Position numbers and translations under genes: made by a program
In this document: positions 39,481-51,373 of the stretch, piece after piece
How the letters are laid out: the number at the start of each line of letters is the position of its first letter
Numbering within the stretch: the stretch's first letter is position 1
The notes under the pieces: model-generated
The model's input: the letters and a program-made list of their open reading frames with translations, nothing else
Told to the model about the DNA's origin: nothing
Databases searched by the model: none
DNA from: Undaria pinnatifida
Taxonomy: Eukaryota; Sar; Phaeophyceae; Laminariales; Alariaceae
DNA: 64,000 bases
Direction: 5' to 3'
NCBI GenBank assembly: GCA_012845835.1
Contig: JABAKD010000029.1
Location: 14,064,392-14,128,391, forward strand

Positions 39481-39740
39481 AGGTACGATAGGCATATCGC
39501 TCAAATACTTACCAGGGTATAGGTGTTCCGGTCGACGAAATACCCGGGGTTAGGTACGAGCCTGGGCACGACCTCAATACCCAACCTAACTTTTAGGTAC
39601 GTTAGGTACGGACCCCGACACCATATTCAAGTGTACGTTAGGCATGGACCTCGATACCTTACCCAAGGTTTAGGTAGGTTAGGCACGTCTCTCCAATAGT
39701 ACATACCAATCGAAAATTGCCCGGTATAGGTACGAGCTCA
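39480..39740 (+). repeat. TTAGGTACG-type degenerate repeats, left block
   Basis: Repeated TTAGGTACG, GACCTCGATACC and CGACACC. A related block in the same orientation is at 40,925-41,065 (ATAGGTGCGTCGCTCAGATA versus ATAGGCATATCGCTCAAATA). Confidence 0.65.
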
Positions 39741-39841
39741 AGTACCTTACCCGAAAAGCGCACATCATACGAACCACTTATACGTCGTCTGCGAGAACGA
39801 TATAGTTCCAATTTCAATACCAAGTTAGGCATGCGACCTCC

Positions 39842-39942
39842 CCGCCACGCACCAAGGACATCTGCCACCTGGGGCACACACCAAGGATACCTGCCACCCG
39901 GGGCACACACCCAGGACACCTGTCGCCCAGACGTGCCCACAC
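39842..39942 (+). repeat. About three tandem copies of a 32-bp unit
   Basis: CACCAAGGAYAYCTGCCACC and GGGGCACACAC recur about every 32 bases just upstream of the ORF at 39,955. Confidence 0.75.
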
Positions 39943-39954
39943 CCTGGGGGTAGA

Positions 39955-40299
39955 ATGGCGGCTTGGACAATGAGCGATATCGTTGGTGGAGACCAGGAGG
40001 GGCAAGCTTCACCGAGCGAGGGCGCCAACACGCAGGATGGTCCCAAGCCAGCTCCCGAGCCAGAGGTGATCGAGGTCGCGCTGGGCAAACTGGTCGTGAT
40101 CGCTCCCAAGCTTGTTTACACGATAAACGGGGACAGGCAGGATATGCACGGTGTGCCGGCGGATACTATAATAGCCGTTGGTGACTTGTCGTGCCGAAAC
40201 GATATCGGCGATAAGGGGTTCGTGAGGCGTCGTCCACGTACTCCGGGGTTATATGTTACTCTATCGCTCCAGCCCTTGGGGTACAGGGTTATTTTGTAG
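39955..40299 (+). CDS. Hypothetical ORF, 114 aa
   Basis: MAAWTMSDIVGGDQEGQASP then a Pro-rich linker (KPAPEPEVIEVALGKLVVIA) and DRQDMHGVPADTIIAVGDLS. The codon use looks coding and an inner ATG (MSDIVGG) is equally possible as start. No domain recognised. It sits between a tandem repeat and an MSFDE repeat, so it may belong to a mobile element. Confidence 0.3.
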   Translation: MAAWTMSDIVGGDQEGQASPSEGANTQDGPKPAPEPEVIEVALGKLVVIAPKLVYTINGDRQDMHGVPADTIIAVGDLSCRNDIGDKGFVRRRPRTPGLYVTLSLQPLGYRVIL

Positions 40300-40339
40300 G
40301 ATGCCACCCAGCCAAAATAGTACCAGTATGGTGCTTCGT

Positions 40340-40680
40340 TGACATAAAATTATAAAAATTAAAATACACTCCAGCTGTGAGATCGAAGATTTCGTCGAAA
40401 CTCATCTTTGCAAGCTGTGTGTGATACTCCGATCGCGCGCATTAGGAGTTGTGTGTCCTCATTAAGGATATAGGTCGGCGACTCCCCTTACAACTACAGT
40501 GTAGCTATCAGGGTCAACAGGATGATTTTAGTCAGTCTGTGCGCGGAAACTATAAAACCCGTTTCTGAGGGGGACAAAATCTGACAGCTGTGAAGGGAAA
40601 GGGGGGCCTGGTTTTGATCAAAAGCGAGCGGGTTTGGAGGGGGGCGGGGGGGGGGGGGGGAAAGGGGCAATTTGTGCATA
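40340..40680 (-). repeat. MSFDE repeat with G-rich extension
   Basis: Reverse-orientation copy (mini-ORF MSFDEIFDLTAGVYF at 40,360-40,405), continuing through CCCGTTTCTGAGGGGGACAA into GGGGGGCCTGGTTTTGATCA and a long G-run at 40,636-40,662. The same order is seen at 59.7-60.05 kb. Confidence 0.8.
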
Positions 40681-40924
40681 AAATTGTCGCGTTCCTTGGA
40701 TGTATATGGGAGATGAAGTACACTAGCAGCGTTTACTGGCAAACCCAGCCAGCTGATAGCTGCAACCTAAAGATTATTTCTGCCAGTACATACCGTTCTG
40801 GTGCCCAGTTGACAGCCAATATATCATTGCTCCCAGTACGTGCGGTTCTTGTGCCCAGCCCCATCGACTTGACGTTTTTTGTTCGGCTACGCACCCGGGC
40901 GCTTCCCCGGGTTCATACTAGTAC

Positions 40925-41065
40925 CCGCACTTAGGTACGGACCTCGATACCCAAGCCTAAATCTTGGGTACGTTAGCTACCGACCTCGACACCTTACCTA
41001 ATATTTAGGTCGATAGGTGCGTCGCTCAGATATTTACCCGGGTAGGGGGTGTTGTCGTAGACGAA
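40925..41065 (+). repeat. TTAGGTACG-type degenerate repeats, right block
   Basis: Partner of the block at 39,480-39,740, in direct orientation. Confidence 0.6.
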
Positions 41066-42150
41066 CAATTTTGCGCGAGAGAGCATTCGCACAGCTCTCC
41101 AGACCAGCAACGATGCGATGTTTCCTGGGTCGATCTGGTGGACGTGTACCATCTTTCCTCATCCATATTATTCAAAACGACGAGTAGGCGGCCTGTAATA
41201 ATGCTATGAAGGAGGCCGACGTCAATGCCGCGACGCTAGAGTACGAAGCTAAGCAGTACAGAATAGGCAAGTCAGAATGATGATTAAATCAAATACATAC
41301 TACTGTAGTTTTGGTTGCTTGGTTAAGCATGCAAACGAGGAAGAAATACGAGTTGCTTCGGTTATCTAGGTTTGATAACCAGGGCCAAAAATCTACACCT
41401 GGTATTAACCATGCTATTACTAGGCGAAACAACCAACGAAGGCACGCTACAGTAGAAGCATCACACACTGGCTACGGTATGGGGGGGGTTGTACTCAGTT
41501 TGTGCATGGCCGTGGTCGTATGACCATAGACCCTCACATCCCTACTATGCCGGCACGGAGCATGCGGGTTTCACCAACCAGGCAGAATTTGCTTGCACCA
41601 AGCGCGAAGCGCCGTGAGGTGTTCGGCGAGAGTCGCATAAAGGTTGAACTGTATCCTTCCAAGAACCGCTCGTAAGACAGACTTCGGCACCTTGTGCCTC
41701 TACATTCTTGCTCATGGATGACAGCGTCAGTGAGTTATACTCTGTTTTCTGGTGTGACCACAGGCTACGGCACCATACGGGTTCGGTTTGGGGTCTGTTG
41801 TTTCTGTGGATCGAGGTCTCTCGCGGGAGTGGCCCTCCTGTTCCTGTTGGGTGCGTGAAGCTTTTATGCTGCTTTGTAACTTTGCGATATAAACCCAAAA
41901 TAGAATGGTGAACTGCGCTGGTTTTTTCCTCCGTGAGGTATATGAAGAGTCTTTGGTGCGGGTGCTGAAAGCCCAGCAGTGCAAAAAGGGTTTCCCCCCC
42001 TACCTTAGCGTGTGTGAATGCCTCTTATAATACACACATTATACACACATTATACACACATACCCCTAGTCAACTGCTACTCGGAGCAGGTCTCAACAGC
42101 ACCAAGCGTTATAAGGTAAGCCCTAGGCCATTGCTGAAACTATGGCATGA
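41066..42150. other. No firm gene
   Basis: A short coding-like stretch at about 41,190-41,270 (AMKEADVNAATLEYEAKQYR) could be an isolated exon. ATTATACACAC simple repeats lie at 42,030-42,060. Confidence 0.3.
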
Positions 42151-45100
42151 AGTTTGATCTACTGTAAGCACGGTCGGAGGAAGTTAGGCCTCAAACCACC
42201 GGACGTTGTTTTAGGTTTGTTTTTGATTGCTTTTGATTTAGTCACTGATGATAGTAACTGCAAGCATGCATCCGACGCACACGAGAAGTCACAAACCAGT
42301 GTGGCGATATATGATGGTATTTATTGCTCAGTCGGCGGTTACAGCGCGGCTGATATAATTTTCGACGCCCACGATCAATTACGGATGGTGTACGGGCTAC
42401 GGGTTTCCACAGGCCATGTGGCGGTGACACAAGTAGACCCAGCGTCGGATGGTGCTGGATCGAGAGATGTACTGCATAGCTTGGACGTCGCGCGTACGAG
42501 GTACTACCTAAACGCGTTGGTGGACGCGTCAGTCTCAAGCGGAGACAACCAAGTGAGTCACCAACAATGGGCAGTGGACCTTGTATCACGGAGATCGGAA
42601 GAGCGACTATCGGTGTCGACATGGCAATTATTACCGTATGGTGCTTATCGTTTACAACCTTTTCCTCCAGTCCTTTAAAATGGCGTCAGGAACCAACACC
42701 GAGTGGTAGCCCGGATCTTAGCTTCGGTAGTAGGACGCGTTGTATTTCGTTAGGTACTAATCGTCCTCGGGAAAGAAAAGGGCCCGTTCAACACAATAAG
42801 GCCTGCATGCTACTATTTTGCATTATGCGGTACTACTGGTACTACTGGTACTGACTACTGTTGCTGGCGTACGTTCCGTGCACCGTATCATCACTTTATC
42901 GCCACTTGGAATATTAAAAAACTGAGGTCACCTTCCACGTGTTATGTCTTAACTCTAATTTCCTCAGCTGAGCAACCTGGCGTTCTTGAAAACGCACAAG
43001 ACCGGATCAACCACCCTGTCCAGCCTTTTCTACCGCTACGGTGTTAGGCATGGCCTTAAGGTGCGACCTGTTTCAACAGCCGTTCCCCTCGCGCACATGC
43101 AACGACATTTGCATCCATCCGATCGTACAGCGCCACAATAAAGCTTCGCGTCCTACGCGCGTCCGCAATTTTCGTTCGTATCTACGAGCCCTCGAAAAGA
43201 ATAGCCAGCTGCTGCGTCATGCCCCCCCCCCCCCCCCCCCCCTCCGCATATCAGCGGTACATACTCGTACATTTGTGTCGTGAAAAATGTATTAGTGTTA
43301 CTTGTTGCAACCTGAACAGTCCCCCATGTTGTCGTACATGAACAAAGGTGGCCCGATACGACAACGGCAAGCCACTCATTGGGAAGCCCCTCCCGCTCGA
43401 GGTAGCTTTTCCGAAGGTATGATATGGTGTATACCAGGTATGATACATGCATCCGCATCGAATACGGTACCATCCCGAGGTAAGCAGCGACCAACACGTG
43501 GATAGCAGCGCTTAGTGAGCTGTTTCCAACCGTTGCCCCGGTCAGCTGCACTATTATGACTCAACTGTGTGAAAAAATTCCAAGTCACGTCACTCGAAGC
43601 AGCTTAAGTGTACGAGTACACTGCAGACTAGACATCATATGTTAATACGAACTCGTCAGATATGAAGATACCCACACATGGAGGGGCATGTCGCACTTTG
43701 CCGGTACGTCTGCGTGAATGTGTCACGTGTACTTCTTGCGCCCCTGCCGTTGCGCCTAACCGGTGGTTTCTTCATCTTCGAAGTTTTGGGCCTGTATGTC
43801 TTGCACGTGCATCCTGACCATGCTGAATGCCACATATCGCTGTGTGAGATCCTCATCTGAATTCCACTCGCAAAGGCCGCCACTGCATCCGATCCGAGTA
43901 TTGCTCGCCTCTCTTGTGATCTCCAGATATTGGAGCAATGCAACGGGCGGGTGGACATCATGCACTATCACATCGGCACATCATCGAGACTGGGTTATGC
44001 ATGGGATGCGGTGGCGGAACAATACAAAACTATAATGAGGGATCCCGACAATATCAACTTCGTTACAGTCTTCCGTGAGCCAAGATCTCATTTCTTGAGC
44101 TATTACTATTACTTCGTCGCCCGAAAAATACGCAATGTGAGAGCTCCCGGTTGCTTGGTTGTAACCGCAAAAGACGACGAGTGACCGCATGCATGCATTG
44201 ATAATTTTTGTGGACAAGCACAAGGTAGAATCCCTACCACTCACCTTGTATTCCAGTTCCAATTCGTTGTAGGAATAGTGGCACTGGCTTGCCCTAGTCC
44301 TGGATAATGTATCTTGAACTTGTGTATCGGGATGGTAGGCATTTCCAGATTTCACGCATGCGCAAAGCGAGTGTTCGGACCGTATAACAGTGCACCGAGA
44401 CCATGCAGAATGCCTGCAACGCGGGTGATACGCAAGCACAGCAGTGATACACCTGACAGGGTTTCATTTTCATTCTGTTGGACGTACTGGGTATATTACG
44501 CTGTGGAATTGTGAAGCATTTCAAAATTCTGATCCGCGCCATTATGCGGCTTTCAAAGTTCTGGAAAACCTGAGGCGGCGACTGAATACCGTTACCCCCC
44601 ACACTAGAGTGTTGCGGCGAGGCCCCGGAAGCTTAACCCCCGCTCAGAATCTCGGCCTTCTGCGCGTAGTTAGTGCAGGGTAGCTGCGCCACGTCATCTC
44701 ATCGGTGTAGTATCAGGTCGCCATGCCGCCGGAATATGAAGCCTCTATGTTCCATGCAACATTCTGCAGTCAGCCTCGGCCGCCTATTGTGGAAACCGAA
44801 TCCCTCTTTGTTTGCTTTTTATGTTGCAGTCACCCGGCTTACAAAAAGCATGCCATGGTACGCTGCCGTCATATGTTGACGGTAAAACCTAGGGATCTCA
44901 GCGGTATTGCGCAACGCAGGCCGACCAAGGTAGTAGTTGCAAACACAATTGAAAGCTTGCTCGTGATTGCAACGAGTACTTCTTACGATTGCAACAAGTA
45001 AGAGTGCCTCTGGCGTTTGCACGGAGGTCCCCTCTAGATTGTGAACTTTTGTAACGAGCGCTACCATTGCAGATAGGGCTCGACCGTGACCAGAAACACC

Positions 45101-47437
45101 TACCGCTTGCCTTCGATCGTGCCGCGTTTTCGTTTCTTGACAAGAAATCTGTCGAGCAATTCTTACTGGAGCCATCGAGTGCTGGCGCCAAATACTGGGA
45201 GTCGATGCACAACCCCGTTGCCGGAGAACTGGGGATCACTACACAACAAGAGCTGGACGATTTCGTGGAGAATTCTCTTCCCAAGTTTAAATTGGTGACC
45301 GACTCTTCCCGATCTGAACAAAGGAAGAACATACTCACCAAACCCCTGCGCCGTAGGAAATACGCCACGAGGGCACTGGCGTTCGCGCAATTTTGACGTT
45401 TTATCGAGAGTGATGCACAGTTGGTATCACTATACTATCGATTCAAGTGTTCTCTGATCTGCAATCTGCGTACGAGTGCGATCGACGGGAACATCATACC
45501 CCACGGCGTATACGAGGGCTTCTGTTACGACAACCATCGTTTGTTTTTGTTGTACGGTAGCTGAGTTGCAAACCGCTCACAGAAGGTGGTGGTTGTCGGT
45601 GCTCTTATGCTGCCAACGCCTAATAATCCCCAGCGCCCTGACCTATGACGGATACAGGTCCTATTGACGGATCGCTTCGCCGAAGGGTTGATGCTGCTGC
45701 GGAATATGTTTCGGTGGCATTTGATAGATATGTCATATATCGTCCTCAACCAAACTAGTACGAGGGTGGGAGGAAGAAAGGGGCAAGAAGCGAGGAAGCT
45801 GGGCGCCCAGGTCCACCGGCCGGTATTCGACGAGCTCTCGATCGAGGTGCGCCACATGTTATACTACTTGTACATATATATATGTTCTATTCGTGATGTT
45901 GTGCACAGTGTATCCGCTGTAGACATTGCTCGTCGAAAATATATGTTTGAACTCCAATGGCCTTCTTCAGTTGCTTTGTTGCCGTTTGCACGAACGTTGG
46001 GCAGTTCGTTCTTGATTGGCACAAGACACCGCAGGTTAAGTGCTCAAAATTATCGCGCCCCGGCGACGTTGCCATACATACGTAGTTACTTCGTATACAT
46101 CCCGATTCAGCAGGCTTGACGGCCACTGGACTGTACATACAGTAGGCATGCAGTAGTGGGGGATCGCTCTTTTGCATGTTACCTCGACATCATTACTACT
46201 GTACGCCCATCTCGCTTCAGTCGTCAGTCGATAATGTACGTGTCTGTCCAGCGTACCTGATGTCGAGCAGTGGTCACTGAACACATGTCGGATATTATCA
46301 TTGTGACCACCTCTCTGTGCTGTGTGGCTGTCTCAGGCGCAGCAGAAGATCAACGGGTTGTACGCGTCCGTCCAGCGTACCTGGTGTCGAGCAGTGGTCA
46401 CTGATTGCATCTCGGATATTATGATCGTGATTACCTCTCTGTTGCTGTGTGGCTGTCTCAGGCGCAGCAGAAGATCGACGAGCTGACAAGCATGGACAGA
46501 GCGATATACGAAGCTGGCAAGGTCCACTTTGAAAAGGTTCGCCCCAGTGAGGTTGCCAAACACTAGTTTTGAATCTATGCATAGTACGACACAATCGTTA
46601 TATTGATGTTGTGTGTGCCCTACGCCCGCTCGTATGGTATGTAGCATGCACAACCGGTATGTATGTTGGTATTTGATGACAAAATTCGGAATATGATCCA
46701 GGTGCTGGTGCAGTACGAGAAATGGCGGGAATATCCATGCCCACGCCTCTTGACATTTATTCCAGAACCCCATTGGATCAATGCACTTGAGTTTTGCATC
46801 ATCAACCAAACTCTATCGAGGCCGTACCAAAGGCCTCGACTGAGTCTGAATACTGCTTTTGTGTTGAGTTACCCCAGCAGCAGCACACGCTACTAATATA
46901 TGGTACACACGGTATACATGGTATACATGTTACTCACCAATTTTGTCTGTTGAGGCTCCTTGCTTGAGTTTTTCGATACACTTTACCTCACACTAACAAT
47001 TAATACTGTGTTCAAGTGAGCCTAAGGATCATCCCAATGAACAAATCAAGGGAAAACCAAATCACCAGGTATTATAACAACCGGAATGTCAATAATAGTA
47101 TTCATAGGTTTGGAGGAGCCTCGTCATTCAGAAAACATTGTCCGAAAAAGTTTTCTCTCTGTCGCCGCACGTGTCGCAGTTTAATTCCTGGAAATCGGTG
47201 TAGAAATAGTTTGAAGTAGACCCACTTGCTTTCCACTCGCCCCAGATAACGCCCATACAATTGTGTTCTACCACGGGTCCCCCTTGGGCGTGGATTGTTT
47301 GCCATTCGGTCGTCGTCCAGACTCTAGCTCCGCTTGCCGATCAAGTGGAAGCGGACGTTGCCGGGTTCAACTCTCTGCAAGAGCTCGTTGCCGAGTATCT
47401 GGACCTCAACAGGACGAGCTTGGCGAGGAACCTGTGA
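42151..47437 (+). CDS. Galactose-3-O-sulfotransferase-type gene, seven exons recognised
   Basis: Predicted Golgi type II sulfotransferase that would transfer sulfate from PAPS to sugar hydroxyls of glycans such as fucans. Exons: 42,242-42,552 (start uncertain), 42,968-43,060, 43,927-44,136, 45,073-45,294, 45,658-45,846, 46,462-46,536 and 47,321-47,437, the last with TGA. Family marks: FLKTHKTGSTTLSSLFYRYG (5'-phosphosulfate loop), FVTVFREPRSHFLSYYYYF (3'-phosphate site), KFKL-VLLTDRFAEGLMLLR spanning exons 4 and 5, and the C-terminal ADVAGFNSLQELVAEYLDLN. The exons from 42,968 onward total about 301 residues; with exon 1 about 400, near the usual 400-490. All six recognised introns join in phase 0. 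About 30 residues between LFYRYGVRHGLK and ILEQCNGRVDIMHYHIG may be missing, either in an unseen exon or because exon 2 runs past 43,060. The true start is unresolved. Confidence 0.82.
42242..42552 (+). CDS. Sulfotransferase exon 1 (5' end uncertain)
   Basis: The frame is open from 42,151; a TTTTGATTTAG acceptor ends at 42,241. Alternatively the hydrophobic VVLGLFLIAFDLV just upstream is translated as the signal anchor. The donor after GACAACCAA is a strong GTGAGT. Encodes a stem-like region (VYGLRVSTGHVAVTQVDPAS). Confidence 0.5.
42968..43060 (+). CDS. Sulfotransferase exon 2 (PAPS 5'-phosphosulfate loop)
   Basis: Acceptor TCTAATTTCCTCAG; 31 codons LSNLAFLKTHKTGSTTLSSL to HGLK; candidate donor GTGCGA. 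The frame stays open to about 43,138, so a later donor is possible. Confidence 0.85.
43222..43242 (+). repeat. C21 homopolymer in intron 2
   Basis: Uninterrupted run of 21 C. Confidence 0.95.
43927..44136 (+). CDS. Sulfotransferase exon 3 (3'-phosphate binding FREP)
   Basis: Acceptor TTGTGATCTCCAG; 70 codons ILEQCNGRVDIMHYHIGTSS to ARKIRN; donor GTGAGA. Carries VTVFREPRSHFLSYYYYF. Confidence 0.85.
45073..45294 (+). CDS. Sulfotransferase exon 4
   Basis: Acceptor CTACCATTGCAG; 74 codons IGLDRDQKHLPLAFDRAAFS to SLPKFKL; donor GTGACC. Confidence 0.85.
45658..45846 (+). CDS. Sulfotransferase exon 5
   Basis: Acceptor GGATACAG; 63 codons VLLTDRFAEGLMLLRNMFRW to FDELSIE; donor GTGCGC. Confidence 0.85.
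46236..46484 (+). repeat. Tandem duplication spanning a splice acceptor
   Basis: Two copies of about 125 bp (CTGTCCAGCGTACCTG and GTCTCAGGCGCAGCAGAAGAT in both) cover the end of intron 5 and the first codons of exon 6. The upstream copy carries an acceptor-like site ending at 46,336, 125 bases before the real one at 46,461. Confidence 0.9.
46462..46536 (+). CDS. Sulfotransferase exon 6
   Basis: Acceptor GCTGTCTCAG; 25 codons AQQKIDELTSMDRAIYEAGK to VHFEK; donor GTTCGC. Without splicing, the frame would stop at 46,566. Confidence 0.75.
47321..47437 (+). CDS. Sulfotransferase exon 7 (C terminus)
   Basis: Acceptor CGGTCGTCGTCCAG; 38 codons plus TGA: TLAPLADQVEADVAGFNSLQ to NRTSLARNL. The helix-plus-DLNRT ending fits the family C terminus, and phase 0 agrees with exon 6. 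Confidence 0.7.
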   Translation, partial: TLAPLADQVEADVAGFNSLQELVAEYLDLNRTSLARNL

Positions 47438-47439
47438 GG

Positions 47440-48515
47440 GACAAAACAAAGCAGGCTAGACGGTTACAAAAAAGCCTTTGGACGGTCTATATTCAGAGTG
47501 TTCGTGTAGACGTAAGCTCGCAGTTCGTAATGTGCGGTGAGGAGGATGTAAACGATTCTCCAGAAGACTGACCCTACACTGAGAACATGTTATCACCACG
47601 GTACTGATGAAAATAAGATTCTACCGTCATGTTAGCTGCCATGACCAAGTTAAGCCTGGATACCCACCTCACAATCCCGGGTAACGATGTTCCACACGAC
47701 TGCAGTATTTTTTTTTCTTCAGCTCTCCTCGAACCCTTCGATGTATTGCGTGCGTTTATTCCTTCCAGGTATACATATGAAGATATTTTTCATTCCTTCC
47801 CCCCAGCTTCGGCGTTTTGAGGATTCTGTGGCGAAGTAGCGTCTTAGCACGGTCCTGACATTCGGGCGACATGCGTATGTGTACGATGATCACATTCGAC
47901 CAAGCTGCGGTACGTAAGGGGGTTGCCGCAATCAACCATATGGTGGCCTTGAAACCGTATTCGGGCATAGTACAGGATAGGAGCGGTGCACTGCTTCAAC
48001 TGCACTCCTTCTGTTTGGCAGAAATACGGCGTCGGAGTTCTTTAGAGGGCGTTTCGTTGTGTACTTTGCTCTGTTGCCCAAAGCGCAAAAGCTCAGGCCA
48101 GCCAATTTGGGCGAATGCCTACGAGCTGTGAGACGGTTGAGCACGACGCGCAGTTTGGACCAAAGCAGGCTATATATATGGAGTTATATGGAGGGCGGAG
48201 ACGCCTGCCATAATATATTGATCGTTCACAGAGCCAACGATGGCGAAGCTAGTTCCGTGTATACACAATGCCGGAGGATGAAAGAGCAGAGAAAAAAAAA
48301 CAGCGCAAAACAGAAATCAGTTGGTTATTCCACGCCCTTGATTTGTGCCTGGAACCCGTAGTGATACGGTATAGACATGAACATTTAGGCATAGATAGAC
48401 TAAACATGTATCCTACGCCTCTGCGAGTGACAGTTCAGAGGTTCGAATCTCCGTGAAAATTATGACTGTATTATCCGAAACTTGTTCGGCTGCTGAAAGC
48501 GCGTAAACGTCAACA
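47440..48515. other. No gene recognised
   Basis: Presumed 3' flank of the sulfotransferase gene. Short ORFs on both strands without domains. A GAGGTTCGAATCTCC at about 48,429 is B-box-like but has no A box. Confidence 0.35.
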
Positions 48516-48908
48516 TTGTTTCCTAGTCGTAGATCTAGGCGCTCGTATGAAAGTGGCACCTTTTGCTGTCGGCAAGGTTACACTCGCTACCAGCCGTTCC
48601 CGGAGACGGAGTTTACCGAGGGAGTGACAGGGTGGAAACAGGCCAATACCTTTAGTCTAGTATTATTCAGGAGGGTGTGGTGGTGTGATAGGTCGGTGGC
48701 CCTGCGCGTTTTGGCAGAGTTTGTGGACTGCACGGTTGAGGGTCGGAGACGATGGGTTAGGGAGAGTGTGTCGGAACACCAGGTGACGGGTGGCCTCCGC
48801 ATTCGTCTCGAAAGCCTGGGGGAGCTCGTGCATCGCCACCTACCACCTTTAAGCGAATCTTGGTTGCTTTCAGAAAGCGGCGCTGAGTGTGTGTTAGATG
48901 CAAGCTAA
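48516..48908 (+). CDS. Hypothetical ORF, 130 aa
   Basis: The second half has a coding-like helix-rich composition (SVALRVLAEFVDCTVEGRRR, LRIRLESLGELVHRHLPPLS). Possibly an exon starting within the ORF. No family recognised. Confidence 0.25.
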   Translation: MFPSRRSRRSYESGTFCCRQGYTRYQPFPETEFTEGVTGWKQANTFSLVLFRRVWWCDRSVALRVLAEFVDCTVEGRRRWVRESVSEHQVTGGLRIRLESLGELVHRHLPPLSESWLLSESGAECVLDAS

Positions 48909-48909
48909 C

Positions 48910-51370
48910 AGGTGCGCGTCTAAGCGCTGACGGTCAGCCTGTTAGCGGCCGTACACTGCTCGGATCGGTGCCGTAGCGATGCCTATAGGTTAGTAGCTGG
49001 AGGGGGTGAAGAGTTACGTTTTGGCCGCGTTCTCGGGCAGTGCAGTTCCCAGCTTGGGGAGTGTCGCTCCCGTCTCGGCTACTACTATAGACTAGGCATG
49101 CTACGGCAGAGGTGCGCCGTTGGTTGTTTTTCCGAGGGTCCTCACTTCAGCTGTATATCTCTCACCCAAAAACTGATTTGGAGTAAATAAAAAGTTGTGC
49201 TCGATAAACAATCCAATGACACACAAAAGTACACTGCTGTAGGTATACAACACCAAACATGTTGCGAAACAAGAATGAAATTCCTATGTTTTTGTTCGTT
49301 GAAAGTTGTTCATAACTTTACAAGTACGTACAATATTTCAGCTTTTGACGAAGTTGAATATCAACGAGTACGAGCCTCAGAAGTTGGCTGGCAAAGCAAC
49401 TGCCCGCCCGTCACAAAACCATGACTACAGTAGCAGCAACCCTCGCGAAAGTCACCCGCGTGGCTGTTCCATTGAGGTCGGTCTGACTCGTAGGCAGTGG
49501 TCGGTGCCTTTGCGAGTGAAACCTGTCACCAACTCGTCGCGCTACAACGCTGAACGTGACAAAAATCTCAACTAATGCCCACGGCGAGCTCGTTCGGTCG
49601 GCTGCCTTGGTGCGGTCACTTCGTTAACTCAACGAAGAGAGCTCAAGCAATCAATTGCGCGTTCTGCGACTAGTCATGACCTGCCAAAGACCTTGGGAAC
49701 GACCAGCTCAATCCTGTACGCTCCCGAGTGGTCGTACAGCTCTAGCGGCGCGGCTGCCCGAAGTCCTGCTCCCATTTTTCTCTTTTTCCTAATAAAAAGC
49801 TGAAAAACTTGAGAGGCGAGTTTCTCGAGTTTTTTTTTTTCGGGGTTTCCCGAAAAAAATTCTGGAAAAACGGAACGTTCGCGAAAACCTGAAAATTCAA
49901 CTGAAACAAAGAACGACCCTAAGGAGCCCCGTCATTGAGGAAACGTAAATCTAAGTGCTACCTCCGCTACCATGCTACGCTACCATGCTGTGCTACCATG
50001 CTATGCTACCAGATAATAAGCCGGCCCATAGCGGTAGGGGTGCAATGGATTCTAAGCAGTTCCTGAGCTCCTATCGAAAGGAGCAGCTCAATATCCCACC
50101 ATCATCACCAGAAATCCATCATCACCGGAAATATGACTTCAAAGGCATTCGTTCGAACGACCCGAACAAGCATGCGCGCTTGAGCCCTAACAAACAAGAT
50201 ACTCGTGAAATTACTTGGTCAACCACTAACCGGTAGTTTCTCGCTTGAGCTCAACCGGACAGGTTCACTATTAGTTAATCCAACAAATGCAACCCCAACC
50301 GTTACTACCGTGGGATGACTCCTCTCTCTATCGTATCACGTGTTTCACCGGATGCGAAGGGGTTACGGAGACGCAAGGGGAAGCTCCATGATGACTAGCG
50401 CCACATGGCGATGTACCCCATGGCGGCGACTCTGGTTTCTTCGGCCATTCCAACCCGGTTTTGATTTCTGTTCGCTTAATATTCGTTGTCGTCTTGCCGC
50501 CTTGTTTTTATCCAATGTTTGGTCTTCCTGGGCACTTCTTCCCTTTCCCCCTGCCTTAGTTTTTTTTCCCTATTAGTTTTTGCTTCTCTCCTTTTGTTTC
50601 TTTCTTCCTTGCACGAAGTCTGGTGTGCTGACTTGCACGGAGTCTGGTGTGCTGACTTGCATATTTCCGCCCTCGCATTCGTTGCGTTCCCCATTGCATG
50701 TTCAAATCACCTGTGTTTGCAATAATAGTAATGTGTAGACTATTAGTAGACTAGACTATATGTTTTGTAGCTTGTGGCTGCAGATTAAGCTCGCCATTCT
50801 AGGAGGAGGCATCTCTACGGACACTGCTTGTTTGTGCTGGATGTAGATGGGTGGAAATATTCTGGTCAGTATTATGCGAATAACGAAGAACCCTTACCTC
50901 AGTCACACCTCTCTAATATTCAGTATTTCGGCAAAGACGGGCGAGTGGCGCGAGGCTTTATTTTGCCTCCATTATTGCGGGGTGCGTACACGCTTCCATG
51001 AATTTTATGCGTTTTTGTACTCGTACGTCTGCCGTGTACAGCAGTCTGTCGGCGACTTTCTGACTGCGAGCCCGACAGTATATACAACCGTTTCCCGCTG
51101 AATGAAGTGTTTACCTGGTATATAGCAAATTATGTGCCTTGAATTCGATTCTCGCCAACCAGACTAGTCTAGACTATATGTTTTTGCTTTTCGAGCGTGC
51201 GCGCTGGAAACAATCAATGCAATTGTGAATGATTATATAAATGATCTAGTACGGTGCTCATGAATATATGAACACTAGTGTTGTACGTGACGAGGGAAGA
51301 GCCCTGGAGTTTTTATTTCATTTTTTTAGATGTGTCGGCGAGCTTCTCAATCGACGAAGTCATATCTTTT
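48910..51370. other. No gene; old paired repeat
   Basis: Sequence at 50,115-50,335 aligns loosely with 52,150-52,370 (AAGGCATTCG, CGTGAAATTACTT, CTACCGTGGGATGAC), indicating an old dispersed repeat. GTCTGGTGTGCTGACTTGCA occurs as a short duplication at about 50,630 and recurs diverged near 59,605. Confidence 0.45.
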
Positions 51371-51373
51371 GTT

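Noticed and set aside
46681-46790. Extra sulfotransferase exon encoding VLVQYEKWREYPCPRL
   Set aside because: Preceded by an AG, but no donor fits and the family has no such segment between exons 6 and 7.
48380-48460. Possible tRNA from GAGGTTCGAATCTCC
   Set aside because: The T-loop-like motif has no A box, D arm or acceptor pairing upstream.
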